Positions 1 to 8,262 of a DNA stretch of 63,974 nucleotides are shown one piece after another. The DNA is from Sulfurimonas sp. (lineage in GTDB: Bacteria; Campylobacterota; Campylobacteria; Campylobacterales; Sulfurimonadaceae): assembly GCA_013791885.1 (NCBI GenBank), contig VMSZ01000031.1, forward strand, positions 1-63,974. Direction: 5' to 3'. Position 1 is the stretch's first letter. Each line of letters begins with the position of its first letter. The position numbers were made by a program, and so were the translations under genes. Under the pieces are notes generated by a model. That model was given only the letters and a program-made list of their open reading frames with translations. It had not been told where the DNA came from and did not search any database.

Positions 1-1
1 T

Positions 2-1828
2 TTTAAAGACAGAAACTATTTTGCTGCTTTTAAAAATACACAAAATTATTATTTTAATGACATAAACAACAGCTACTACGGGAAAGAGTTGCGTTATAGA
101 CTTTCACAATCAAGCAAAGACGATGCGTGGTTTTTTGCCGTTTTGGATCTTGAAGATGAATACCAGATTAATGTAAATAAAGACACTGTTTTAGGTACGA
201 CAAAAGTTTGGATTAATTACCTGCTAAAACATGACAATAAAACCATAGGTGTGATAGGTACGGGACTTGATTTAACTGAGTTCCTGCAAGAGACCGTAGA
301 TATTAATGAAAAGGGTATTCGCAATCTTTTTATAGATAAAAAAATGGCTATACAGTTGGAGAGTGACAAATCTCTCATTGATTACGCGAGTATCACAACA
401 TCAGATGAAGCGCGTCAATCACTTGATTTGATTGTGAAAAACAGAGATGATTTAAATAATATACGTCAACTCATGCACGAACTAGAAAATTCTGAGATTC
501 CAAATGACAGCAGAACATTATGGATTACACAAAATTTAGAGCAAAAATTATTAGGAATATCCTATCTTAAAGAGCTAGGCTGGTTTAGTCTTACGTTTAT
601 TGACTCCAAAGAGTTGACTCTTGTTAACAACTTCAATATCTTTGCCACATTGACTCTGCTTTTTTTATTTTTTTTACTCTTTGTAAATTATATTTATAAT
701 CAAATTATACTCAAGCCGCTGACTCAACTTAAAAATAAGATGAGTGAATTTCAAAATAATAATGAATATGTCAAAATTGAAACTATCGGCAGTGGTGAGA
801 TAGCAAGCCTTTCTGAGCAATTTAATGCATTACTTCAAGTGATTCAAACACACAATCAGGAACTTGAAGAAAAAATTCAAGAACGCACCGTTTCATTGAA
901 AGAAAATGAGGATAAGCTTAACACCATTTTAAATAGTGTTGAAGGATATATTTACATTAAAGATACAGACCATAAATATACCTATGTAAATAAACATATG
1001 TGTGAACTTTTCAACATGACATATGAGGAAATAATTGGAAAAGATGACAGCCGATTTTTAGAAAAAGAGAGTGCTGAGCGTATCTTTCTCAATGATCAAA
1101 GGGTTTTTGAACATCAAGAAACCATTAAAGAAGAAGAGACACGCTTGAGTCCCAATCATGAGAGAAAAGTTTTTTTATCCATTAAGAGTCCTTTACTAAA
1201 AGAAGATGGTACTGTTTACGCACTTTGCGGCATCTCTACAGATATTACTCAGCGTAAGAATATAGAAGAGAAAAATCATTATCTGGCATTTTATGATGTT
1301 CTTACCGACTTGCCAAACCGCAGACTCTTTTATGATCGCTTAACACAGGCTATGGCAGCAGGTAAACGAGCAAATACCTATGGTGCGGTTATGTTTTTGG
1401 ATATAGATAATTTTAAGCCCCTCAATGATACATACGGACATGATATCGGCGATTTATTGCTTCAAAATGTTGCCTTACGCCTGCGAAAGCAAACTCGTGA
1501 AGTAGATACCGTTGCCAGATTCGGAGGTGACGAGTTTATAGTACTGCTTGGCAGTTTAGATGAGAATAAAGAGTCTTCAGTAGAGAATGCTATGCGCATT
1601 GCACAAAAAATATCTACAGCGATTGCTAAAGTGTATAAGCTCAACATCAGTACAACTGGTGAGAAAAAGATTATTGAGTACAGCTGTAGTGTAAGCATTG
1701 GGGTTACTCTTTTTAAAGGGGAATCTATTACAAAAGAGGAACTCCTAATTCAAGCAGACAAGAGAATGTATCAGGCAAAAAAACTTGGGAAAAATCAAAT
1801 TTCTTATTACGATAATCCAGAGATTTAA
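2..1828 (+). CDS. Cache-HAMP-PAS-GGDEF diguanylate cyclase (5' partial)
   Basis: A membrane sensor that probably makes cyclic di-GMP. The frame is open to the left edge, so the N-terminus (first membrane segment and part of the Cache domain) is missing; 608 residues are visible. The opening reads FKDRNYFAAF, typical of extracytoplasmic Cache domains in this phylum. In order: Cache sensor to about residue 205, membrane helix about 211-234, HAMP with a coiled-coil continuation to about 300, PAS about 305-420, GGDEF about 430-600. The active-site GGDEF is intact at visible residues 508-512, and REVD lies five residues upstream as the RxxD inhibitory I-site, so the enzyme is probably active and product-inhibited. 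The ligand cannot be told. Its end overlaps the convergent pgeF by 4 nt. Confidence 0.93.
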   Translation, partial: FKDRNYFAAFKNTQNYYFNDINNSYYGKELRYRLSQSSKDDAWFFAVLDLEDEYQINVNKDTVLGTTKVWINYLLKHDNKTIGVIGTGLDLTEFLQETVDINEKGIRNLFIDKKMAIQLESDKSLIDYASITTSDEARQSLDLIVKNRDDLNNIRQLMHELENSEIPNDSRTLWITQNLEQKLLGISYLKELGWFSLTFIDSKELTLVNNFNIFATLTLLFLFFLLFVNYIYNQIILKPLTQLKNKMSEFQNNNEYVKIETIGSGEIASLSEQFNALLQVIQTHNQELEEKIQERTVSLKENEDKLNTILNSVEGYIYIKDTDHKYTYVNKHMCELFNMTYEEIIGKDDSRFLEKESAERIFLNDQRVFEHQETIKEEETRLSPNHERKVFLSIKSPLLKEDGTVYALCGISTDITQRKNIEEKNHYLAFYDVLTDLPNRRLFYDRLTQAMAAGKRANTYGAVMFLDIDNFKPLNDTYGHDIGDLLLQNVALRLRKQTREVDTVARFGGDEFIVLLGSLDENKESSVENAMRIAQKISTAIAKVYKLNISTTGEKKIIEYSCSVSIGVTLFKGESITKEELLIQADKRMYQAKKLGKNQISYYDNPEI

Positions 1829-2577
1829 TGTAGCATTAAAACGCCGCAAAATCTTCCTGTTATTCCATCGGCTCTGTAGGAAAAATATTTTTCACGTAAA
1901 CAACAGCTGCATTCATCTGAGATTTCAATGTTGTTTGTCTCAATTCCGGCTTCAAGAAGCTGCGTTTTGAGTATTTTGTTGACATCAAGATAGTAGCGTC
2001 CGTTTTTTTTATGCAGAGCATATTCAAGCTCTAATTTTTTTGCTTCTTCGTAAACCTCATCTCCGACTTCATAACAGCAAGCACCGATATTTGCGCCAAT
2101 GCTCACCCGAATATCTTCACGATTTGAATGAAAATTCTCGACAAAACTACTCACGACATTTTTGATAATATTTTGAAAAGCACCCGCGCGTCCTGCATGA
2201 GCGACAGCGATAACTTTTTGTACATCATCATAAAAAAGCAGAGCAGAACAGTCCGCCACCATAACCATAAGAGGAATGTTTTTTTTGTTTGTTATGAGCG
2301 CGTCACAAGTAGGTGGGGCATCAAAATTGTCATTTTGGGTAACAATTTTAACGATGTTTGAGTGTATTTGTTTCATGTGAACAAGTGTTCTTTTTTCATA
2401 AGAGAGCTTTTTGGCGAGTAATTCGTGGTTTATTTGGACTGTAAGAGGATTATCTCCCACATGAAACGCAAGGTTTAAAGAGCTGTATGGAGCCAAACTT
2501 TCCCCTCCACTCTTAGTGGTAAAGGCATGAGTGAGGTTTGCGTAATTGTTTAATAATTTGCTTTGATAAAATTTCAT
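1825..2577 (-). CDS. pgeF: PgeF/YfiH-family purine nucleoside phosphorylase-like protein
   Basis: A 250-residue member of the YfiH (DUF152) family, described as a zinc-dependent multi-substrate purine nucleoside phosphorylase/adenosine deaminase and older literature's laccase-domain protein. Family landmarks seen: THAFTTKSGG near the N-terminus, VADCSALLFYD, AVAHAGRAGAF, and GACCYEVGDEV, giving the His/Cys metal-ligand set. The usual AHAGWRG is AHAGRAG here. An upstream in-frame extension to 2667 exists, but the ATG at 2577 (MKFYQSKLLNNY) fits the family length and has AAGG about 10 nt upstream, so I start there. It converges on the cyclase with a 4-nt overlap and is divergent from ovoA. Confidence 0.88.
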   Translation of the reverse strand: MKFYQSKLLNNYANLTHAFTTKSGGESLAPYSSLNLAFHVGDNPLTVQINHELLAKKLSYEKRTLVHMKQIHSNIVKIVTQNDNFDAPPTCDALITNKKNIPLMVMVADCSALLFYDDVQKVIAVAHAGRAGAFQNIIKNVVSSFVENFHSNREDIRVSIGANIGACCYEVGDEVYEEAKKLELEYALHKKNGRYYLDVNKILKTQLLEAGIETNNIEISDECSCCLREKYFSYRADGITGRFCGVLMLH

Positions 2578-2631
2578 ATAATAACCAACCTTACGCAATT
2601 TTATAAAAAGTGCGTCTTTACTTTGTGAATC

Positions 2632-2713
2632 TTTCGCATTTATGCGGAAAGCTTTAGGGGTTTGCAAAGGACATTTATGTCCTTGCCGCTAAAATGGGCT
2701 TTGCTCGTTTTAG
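2632..2713. repeat. Tandem hairpin array, copy A
   Basis: Three hairpins in a row between the divergent pgeF and ovoA starts: 2632-2649 (core CGCATTTATGCG), 2664-2686 (core AAGGACATTTATGTCCTT) and 2689-2713 (CTAAAATGGGC paired with GCTCGTTTTAG, with G-T wobbles). On the minus strand the third hairpin aligns with the arrays at 48594 and 63813 and with the hairpin at 53634 (shared GCACTAAA, GAGC and AGCCCATTTT). It sits between two gene starts, so it is not simply a terminator. Confidence 0.6.
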
Positions 2714-2758
2714 TGCATAAAATGAGTGATTATTATATCAAATTTAAAGGTTAATTTT

Positions 2759-4855
2759 TTGAGTAAATTTAGTATATATCCTGTAACGCTAGACGGCGGT
2801 TGCATAGAAAATAAACGCAAAGAGATAAAAGAATATTTCCATAATACAATGAACATTTTTGAGAAAATATTTGAAGTTTTAAAAGATGATTCTGTTTTTT
2901 ATAAAAAGTCTGAACCGACACGCCATCCTATGATTTTTTATTTTGGGCATACGGCCACCTTTTTTATCAACAAGCTCATCGCAGCGAACATTATAAAACA
3001 AAGAATCAACCCGGAGTTTGAATCTGTTTTCGCCGTTGGCGTAGATGAAATGGACTGGGACGACATGCGCAAAGATGCCTATAAATGGCCGGAAGTTCAA
3101 GCAGTCAGAGAATACAGAAGCAAAGTGCGCACCGTTGTAGATAAGCTCATATCTGAAATGGAATTCACACTTCCAATAAACGACGAGAGTCCAATGTGGA
3201 TTATTCTGATGGGTATTGAACATGAGCGGATTCATCTTGAAACTTCGCTGGTTCTGCACCGTGAGATGCCCCTTGCGTTTGTCAAAGAGCTCAAAGATTT
3301 TGAGTGTACGCAAACAAGTGGTATTGCTCCGAAAAATGAGTTGGTAAAAATCCCTGCAAGTGATGTAAAACTTGGAAAAGAGAAGTCACATAATCTTTAC
3401 GGCTGGGATAATGAGTATGGTCGTTATGAAGAACATGTAGAAGAGTTTGAGGTTTCAAAGTATTTGGTAAGCAACGGCGAATTTATGGCTTTTGTGGAAG
3501 CAGGAGGCTATGGGGAAGCCGCGTTTTGGGATGAAGAAGGGCAAAAATTTCTTCAAATAACCGGAGCGAAACATCCGCGTTTTTGGGTTTTAGAAGAGGG
3601 CGTTTATAAATATAGAACGCTCACTTCACTTATTGAAATGCCGCTGAATTGGCCAGTGGATGTAAACGCACTCGAAGCAGAGGCATTTTGTAGATTTAAA
3701 AGCAAGCAGGACAGTCTTGTTTATCAACTTCCAAGCGAAGCGGAGTATAGAGTTTTATATGAGTACGCGGGACTCAAAGAAGTACTGGACTTACCGGAAA
3801 ATAGAGCGAACCAAAACCTTGTGAACATGTGTTCATGCCCTGTTGACAAGCACGATTTTAAGGGCATTTATGATGTTATAGGTAATGTGTGGCAGTGGAG
3901 TAGAACGCCTATATTTGCTTATGAGGGTTTTGAAGTGCATCCTGCGTATGATGATTTTTCTACACCTACTTTTGATGGCAAACATAACATAATCTGCGGC
4001 TCTTCATGGGCTAGCAGCGGGAACCTCATTATGAAACATTCACGTTATTCGTTTAGAAAACATTTTCATCAAAACGCAGGCTTTCGTTATGTTATCGCCA
4101 ATGAAACGCAGACAATTACTAAAGATATTTATGAAAGTGATGATTTGGTTTCGCAGTACTGTGAATTCCAGTATGGAGACAGACATTTTGGAGTTGAAAA
4201 CTTTGCAATCAAATGTGCAGAGATAGCGTCAAAATATGCCATTAATCATACAAAAGCCTTAGACCTTGGCTGTGCGACAGGCCGCGCCACTTTTGAGCTT
4301 GCAAAAACTTTTGATGAGGTAGAAGGAATAGATTTTTCCGTGCGTTTTATTCAAGTCGGCTCGAAACTTAAATCTGAAGGTTATGCTGCGTTTAGCTCCA
4401 AAGAAGAGGGCGATTTGGTCAGTTATAAAAAAGTCACTTTGCAAGAGTTGGGATATGAAAATATCAAAGATAAGGTTTCTTTTTGGCAGGGTGACGCATG
4501 TAATCTTAAACCAAATTTTACCGCTTATGACTTGGTCATCGCGACGAACCTTATAGACAGACTTTACAGCCCGAGACTCTTTTTAGACACGATTCATGAG
4601 CGGCTAAACGCAGAAGGAGTTTTAGTTATAACTTCTCCGTACACTTGGCAGGAAAGCTCGACTAAAAAAGAGCTTTGGCTTGGCGGCTACAAAGACGAGC
4701 AGGGCAAAGAGATAAAAACTATTGATACGCTCAAAAAAGTTTTAGATGAGAGGTTTGAGCTGATTCATCTGCAAGATTTGCCTTTTGTCATAAAAGAGAG
4801 TGCGAGAAAATATCAGCACACTATTTCCCAACTCAGTGTGTGGAAAAAGAAGTGA
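2759..4855 (+). CDS. ovoA: OvoA, 5-histidylcysteine sulfoxide synthase / 4-mercaptohistidine N1-methyltransferase
   Basis: First and last enzyme of ovothiol A synthesis: a non-haem iron sulfoxide synthase joins cysteine to C5 of histidine, and a C-terminal methyltransferase methylates the imidazole. Domains: DinB-like iron domain about 30-180 with the metal motif HERIHLE (H155, H159, E161), formylglycine-generating-enzyme/sulfatase-modifying-like domain about 190-445, and SAM methyltransferase about 460-690 with ALDLGCATG. The length of 698 residues is typical of full OvoA. A GTG at 2726 is in frame, but the TTG at 2759 has AAAGG 8 nt upstream and gives the normal family N-terminus, so I choose TTG. 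It is followed by ovoB with a 4-nt overlap. The C-terminal domain argues against EgtB. Confidence 0.9.
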   Translation: MSKFSIYPVTLDGGCIENKRKEIKEYFHNTMNIFEKIFEVLKDDSVFYKKSEPTRHPMIFYFGHTATFFINKLIAANIIKQRINPEFESVFAVGVDEMDWDDMRKDAYKWPEVQAVREYRSKVRTVVDKLISEMEFTLPINDESPMWIILMGIEHERIHLETSLVLHREMPLAFVKELKDFECTQTSGIAPKNELVKIPASDVKLGKEKSHNLYGWDNEYGRYEEHVEEFEVSKYLVSNGEFMAFVEAGGYGEAAFWDEEGQKFLQITGAKHPRFWVLEEGVYKYRTLTSLIEMPLNWPVDVNALEAEAFCRFKSKQDSLVYQLPSEAEYRVLYEYAGLKEVLDLPENRANQNLVNMCSCPVDKHDFKGIYDVIGNVWQWSRTPIFAYEGFEVHPAYDDFSTPTFDGKHNIICGSSWASSGNLIMKHSRYSFRKHFHQNAGFRYVIANETQTITKDIYESDDLVSQYCEFQYGDRHFGVENFAIKCAEIASKYAINHTKALDLGCATGRATFELAKTFDEVEGIDFSVRFIQVGSKLKSEGYAAFSSKEEGDLVSYKKVTLQELGYENIKDKVSFWQGDACNLKPNFTAYDLVIATNLIDRLYSPRLFLDTIHERLNAEGVLVITSPYTWQESSTKKELWLGGYKDEQGKEIKTIDTLKKVLDERFELIHLQDLPFVIKESARKYQHTISQLSVWKKK

Positions 4856-6042
4856 GTTACAGCTTTCTAAACGCAGCTTCAAGAGAGAACACAAATGCGG
4901 AAAAGTATGTACTAAGAAAAAAACTTTTCGGGCGTGAAGATGTTATGCCGCTTTGGGTTGCAGATATGGACATAAACACACCTGACTTTGTTTTAAACGC
5001 AGTCAAAAAAAGGCTTGAGCATCCAATTATAGGTTACGAAGACATTCCAACGACTGCGTTTGATGCGCAATGCAGATGGATGCAAAGCGAGCACGGTGTT
5101 TTATTTGAGAGCGCAGATATGTTTTATTCGCATTCCGTCGTAGCAAGTATGAGTGTTGCCATTGAAGCTTTTAGCGATGCAGGTGATAAAATAATTGTAC
5201 AAACTCCTGTGTATCCTCCTTTTTTTCATGCCGTAAAAGAACACGGGCGCCAAGTGCTGAAAAATCCTCTTCAAGAGCTTGAGGACGGAAGTTACAGCTT
5301 TGATATTGAAGATTTAAAATCCAAAATAGATGACAAAACTAAACTGCTGCTTTTGTGTTCTCCGCATAATCCTGTCGGCCGCGTTTGGAGACGAGAAGAG
5401 TTGGAGCAGATTTTGGAACTCTGTCTTGAACATAATATAGTAGTCTTTGCAGATGAAATACATTCAGATTTGGTGTATGCCCCAAATAAACATATTCCTT
5501 TTGCAGCTTTAAACGAGCGTGCGAGAGAAATAACAGTTACAACAATCGGCGTCGGAAAAACTTTCAATATGGCAGGTTTTGCCATCAGCAGTGTCGCCAT
5601 ACCAAACCAAGAGTTGCGAGAAAAGTTTTTAAAAGTCTATAAAAGAGTGCACTTTGCTCAAGGCAGCGTTTTGTCGCATGTAGCTTTTGAGGCTGCTTAC
5701 AAAGATGGAAAGCTCTGGCTGGAAGATTTGAAAAAGCATCTTTATGAAAATTATGAGATGCTTGGAAGTTTGATTAATAAGTTTCCGAATATTCTTAAGC
5801 TAACTCCGATTGAGGGAACATATTTGGCCTGGCTTGATTGTCGTGGTATGCAGCTTGGCGATAAAGAGCTCAAAGAATTTTTCATTAACGAGGCAAAACT
5901 GGGGCTGAGCCCGGGACTGAGTTTTGGAAGAGAAGGAAGCGGTTTTATGCGCTTGAACTTTGCGCTCTCACATGCTAAAATGCTAGAAGCAGTCTCGCTG
6001 CTTGAAAATGCCTTAGAAAGAAAGTTTGGGAGAGTTTTATGA
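4852..6042 (+). CDS. ovoB: OvoB-type PLP-dependent C-S lyase (MalY/PatB family aminotransferase fold)
   Basis: A fold-type I pyridoxal-phosphate enzyme of the MalY/PatB cystathionine beta-lyase group, 396 residues. Seen: MPLWVADMD at the N-terminus, SPHNPVGRVW, FADEIHSDLVY, and GVGKTFNMAGF with K236 as the likely PLP lysine. By sequence alone it is a generic C-S lyase. Its GTGA overlap (4852-4855) with the ovoA stop makes it the probable sulfoxide lyase that releases 5-thiohistidine from the OvoA product, the step called OvoB. A GTG at 4840 is an alternative start; 4852 has GGAAAAAGAA just upstream and the tighter coupling. The assignment to ovothiol rests on context. Confidence 0.72.
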   Translation: MSYSFLNAASRENTNAEKYVLRKKLFGREDVMPLWVADMDINTPDFVLNAVKKRLEHPIIGYEDIPTTAFDAQCRWMQSEHGVLFESADMFYSHSVVASMSVAIEAFSDAGDKIIVQTPVYPPFFHAVKEHGRQVLKNPLQELEDGSYSFDIEDLKSKIDDKTKLLLLCSPHNPVGRVWRREELEQILELCLEHNIVVFADEIHSDLVYAPNKHIPFAALNERAREITVTTIGVGKTFNMAGFAISSVAIPNQELREKFLKVYKRVHFAQGSVLSHVAFEAAYKDGKLWLEDLKKHLYENYEMLGSLINKFPNILKLTPIEGTYLAWLDCRGMQLGDKELKEFFINEAKLGLSPGLSFGREGSGFMRLNFALSHAKMLEAVSLLENALERKFGRVL

Positions 6043-6263
6043 TAAGAATAAACTGGGATGAATACAAAGAATATAAACGCCATAGCCATAAAGAAGATAA
6101 CTTTGAGATTCTTTTAGATTTTTTTAAAAGTTTTTACAATGTAGTAAATCCCTATGATATCTATGATTCGCTGGCAGAAGATGATTTAGGGAAAATGATG
6201 CTCGAAAAACGCGATATTCGTGATGCAGAAGATATGGAAAACTATCTTTTAAAAACAAAATAA
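6039..6263 (+). CDS. Small acidic/basic hypothetical protein in the ovo operon
   Basis: A 74-residue protein that I do not recognise. It starts with ATGA overlapping the ovoB stop and ends in a TAATG junction with the next gene, so it is translated as part of the ovo operon. It is charged and probably helical, with no signal peptide, membrane segment or cysteine. The region FFKSFYNVVNPYDIYDSL is hydrophobic and aromatic and could be a binding face. Tight coupling on both sides is the main support for its being a real gene. Confidence 0.7.
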   Translation: MIRINWDEYKEYKRHSHKEDNFEILLDFFKSFYNVVNPYDIYDSLAEDDLGKMMLEKRDIRDAEDMENYLLKTK

Positions 6264-6688
6264 TGGACTTAGAACTTTATAAAATAGAATCTTTTCTAAT
6301 TAAGCACCATGTGATGAGTTTGGCTACTACGGATTTTGAAGAGCAAAGCGTCTGTTCTTTGTTTTACGCATACAATAGAGATTTTAATTCGTTCGTTGTT
6401 GCAAGCAATGAAAACACAGTGCATATGCGTCACATTCAAAGTAACAACAAAGTCTCGGGTAACATTTATCTTGAAACGAAGATGGTCGGAAAAGTTCAGG
6501 GAGTTCAGTTTAGCGGTGAGTTTTTAGAACTCACAAACGACGCTCTTGAATATGCTTATTTTAAAAAATTTCCCTACGCGCTTGCGCTTATTCCCAAGTT
6601 ATGGCAAATAAAAGTGAATTATTTTAAAATGACAGACAATACTTTGGGCTTTGGAAAAAAAATTATTTGGAATGCACCTTCTCACTAA
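6263..6688 (+). CDS. YhbP-like (UPF0306) pyridoxamine-phosphate-oxidase-fold protein
   Basis: A 141-residue split-barrel protein resembling the UPF0306/YhbP branch of the flavin-binding pyridoxamine 5'-phosphate oxidase superfamily. Recognisable stretches are the opening helix, SLATTDFEEQSVCSLFYAY, NTVHMRHIQSNNKVSGNIY and VQGVQFSGEF. The members are poorly characterised, and no substrate can be named. It is the last gene of the ovo operon (TAATG overlap upstream), which suggests but does not prove a redox link to ovothiol. Its 3' end overlaps a convergent small gene by 26 nt. Confidence 0.75.
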   Translation: MDLELYKIESFLIKHHVMSLATTDFEEQSVCSLFYAYNRDFNSFVVASNENTVHMRHIQSNNKVSGNIYLETKMVGKVQGVQFSGEFLELTNDALEYAYFKKFPYALALIPKLWQIKVNYFKMTDNTLGFGKKIIWNAPSH

Positions 6689-6836
6689 AAAGGGCACAGT
6701 CCGTTCCCGTACTTTGAAATACTACGAGGGAGGGAATATTAGCCGCTTTAAAGCCATACGCTCTGCAGCCATGCGGTTTTGAAGGTTCCCAAGTTACAAA
6801 ATAGTGCTGGCATCTTCTACAATTAATTCTTTTCAT
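6663..6836 (-). CDS. Small cysteine-rich conserved protein, 57 aa
   Basis: A short gene on the minus strand, opening MKRINCRRCQHYFVTWEP and continuing with PHGCRAYGFK, IPSLVVF and TDCALF. The pattern CxxC...C...C with HGCRAYGFK matches a small uncharacterised protein family that I recall from several proteobacteria (recalled, not searched). Four cysteines (residues 6, 9, 24, 47) suggest a zinc- or iron-binding mini-domain. The codons are ordinary and the frame is closed by TAA at 6663. It overlaps the end of the UPF0306 gene tail to tail. No strong ribosome binding site precedes the ATG. The function is unknown. Confidence 0.78.
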   Translation of the reverse strand: MKRINCRRCQHYFVTWEPSKPHGCRAYGFKAANIPSLVVFQSTGTDCALFSEKVHSK

Positions 6837-6909
6837 AATGGCTCGTAAATTTAAGTGGCGTATTTTATCATATTAGGTAAAATAGGCAAATTAAATTAAA
6901 AGAGCCAAA

Positions 6910-6987
6910 ATGACTCCTCTCACCGAAGGTGAAACTTTAGTGACTGAATATAATTTGGACGTATTAAAATTATATGAAATTTATTAG
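6910..6987 (+). CDS. Possible leader or remnant ORF before dut, 25 aa
   Basis: A 25-codon frame from ATG 6910 to TAG 6985-6987, reading MTPLTEGETLVTEYNLDV and then LKLYEIY, ends 8 nt before the dut ATG. Its acidic N-terminus and amphipathic C-terminal end look protein-like, but the ribosome binding site is weak and the ORF is very short. The start region also folds as small hairpins (TCACC-GAA-GGTGA at 6919-6931). It could be an upstream leader peptide, a gene remnant or chance. Confidence 0.25.
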   Translation: MTPLTEGETLVTEYNLDVLKLYEIY

Positions 6988-6995
6988 GAAAAGAT

Positions 6996-7688
6996 ATGGA
7001 TAAATTATTACTTATGTTCCAACTCCAAGCTGAGTTGAACGAATCTACAAATGGTCCTGACTGGACTAGCGGCATCACAAAAAATAAAAAAGTCATTAAT
7101 TGGCGCAGATGCATCTATATGGAATGTGCAGAGATGATAGACTCTTTTTCGTGGAAGCATTGGAAAAATATTGATCAGGAACCTGATTGGGATAATCTTC
7201 AAATTGAAGTGGTAGACGTTTGGCATTTCATTATCTCTTTGGCTATTGAAAACTATGCACAAACGCTGCGTGGAACGGTAGATACTTTGGCTTTGAATGT
7301 AGCACAACTTAAATCATTTGAGCAAATTAACACCTCAGAGACTGCGTTTGCGACTCAGGACGAAATTATTGCTAAGGTAGAGGAGCTTATGAGAATTTCA
7401 CTTGACAAAGGTGACTTGAAACTTGAAGCTCTTTTTGAAAACTTTTTTGATTTGGTTCTTATGAGCGGTCTGAATTTAGAGACACTTTACAGACTCTACG
7501 TTGGAAAAAACATCCTCAATCAATTCCGCCAAGATAATGGCTATAAAGACGGAAGTTATATCAAAGTGTGGGATGGACAGGAAGATAATGTCGTTATGAA
7601 GATAATTTGGGAAGAAAATTCTGATATTAAGCCTGATATGCTTTATAGAGAACTGACAAAAACATATTTAGCATTTACAAAGAACTAA
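6996..7688 (+). CDS. dut: Dimeric all-alpha dUTP diphosphatase
   Basis: Hydrolyses dUTP to dUMP and pyrophosphate, keeping uracil out of DNA and feeding dTMP synthesis. This is the dimeric, all-alpha NTP-pyrophosphohydrolase type known from Campylobacter and kinetoplastids, not the trimeric beta-barrel. The magnesium-binding helices show NWRRCIYMECAEMIDSFSWK (ExxE) near residue 40 and EVVDVWHF (ExxD) near residue 75. The N-terminal LQAELNESTNGPDW is also typical. The length of 230 residues is normal. RBS AGGAAAAG precedes the ATG. The orphan ABC ATPase starts one base after its stop. Confidence 0.92.
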   Translation: MDKLLLMFQLQAELNESTNGPDWTSGITKNKKVINWRRCIYMECAEMIDSFSWKHWKNIDQEPDWDNLQIEVVDVWHFIISLAIENYAQTLRGTVDTLALNVAQLKSFEQINTSETAFATQDEIIAKVEELMRISLDKGDLKLEALFENFFDLVLMSGLNLETLYRLYVGKNILNQFRQDNGYKDGSYIKVWDGQEDNVVMKIIWEENSDIKPDMLYRELTKTYLAFTKN

Positions 7689-7689
7689 A

Positions 7690-8262
7690 TTGAAACAGAG
7701 TGTTTTGGAGATAGAAGAGCTTTCTTTTGGATATACCAAAGATACTCTTTTGTTTGAGGGACTTTCTCTGTCTGTAAAAAAAGGTGAAATCAAGGCTATT
7801 GTTGGAGCAAGCGGTGCCGGAAAAAGTACACTTTTTGAACTTATTGTTGGAAATCTTAAACCGCTTCACGGCAATATAGTTTCATCCAGAATTTCTGAAG
7901 TTTTTCAAGACCCTTACAGCTCTTTTCATCCAAGTTATTCTCTCTTAAATCAAATAAAAGATGTGGCTGAGATAGATGAGATTGAAACTTATTTGGAGAA
8001 GATGAAGATGGACTATGCTCTTTTAAATAAGCTCCCTCATGAACTTTCCGGCGGACAGCTTCAACGTGCTTCAATACTTCGTGCTATGCTAATGAAACCC
8101 TCTCTTCTGCTCTTGGATGAACCGACATCGGCACTTGATAATGTGATTCAGCTGGAGGTTATGAGTATGCTTATAGAAAATATGAATGATATTGGTATGC
8201 TCTTAATTACGCATGACATGGAACTTGCAAAATGGTGTTCGGATGAAATTATATCCCTCTAA
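7690..8262 (+). CDS. ABC transporter ATP-binding protein (orphan, short)
   Basis: A single nucleotide-binding domain of 190 residues. Walker A is GASGAGKST, the signature LSGGQLQRA and Walker B LLLLDEPTSAL, followed by the switch ITHDME, so ATPase activity should be intact. The EVFQDPYSSFHP Q-loop region resembles peptide/nickel (DppD/NikD-type) importers. It stops soon after the H-loop and lacks the usual C-terminal extension. The start is a TTG one base after the dut stop, with only weak Shine-Dalgarno pairing. No permease or binding protein lies nearby, so the substrate is unknown. The 3' end overlaps crcB by 4 nt. Confidence 0.87.
   Translation: MKQSVLEIEELSFGYTKDTLLFEGLSLSVKKGEIKAIVGASGAGKSTLFELIVGNLKPLHGNIVSSRISEVFQDPYSSFHPSYSLLNQIKDVAEIDEIETYLEKMKMDYALLNKLPHELSGGQLQRASILRAMLMKPSLLLLDEPTSALDNVIQLEVMSMLIENMNDIGMLLITHDMELAKWCSDEIISL

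Noticed and set aside
2128-2361. 77-codon plus-strand ORF within pgeF
   Set aside because: It is antisense to conserved YfiH-family sequence and has no family resemblance or ribosome binding site.
6689-6990. Structural RNA (6S, SRP or RNase P type) between the UPF0306 gene and dut
   Set aside because: The apparent structure is better explained by the 57-aa minus-strand gene; no conserved core of those RNAs was seen.
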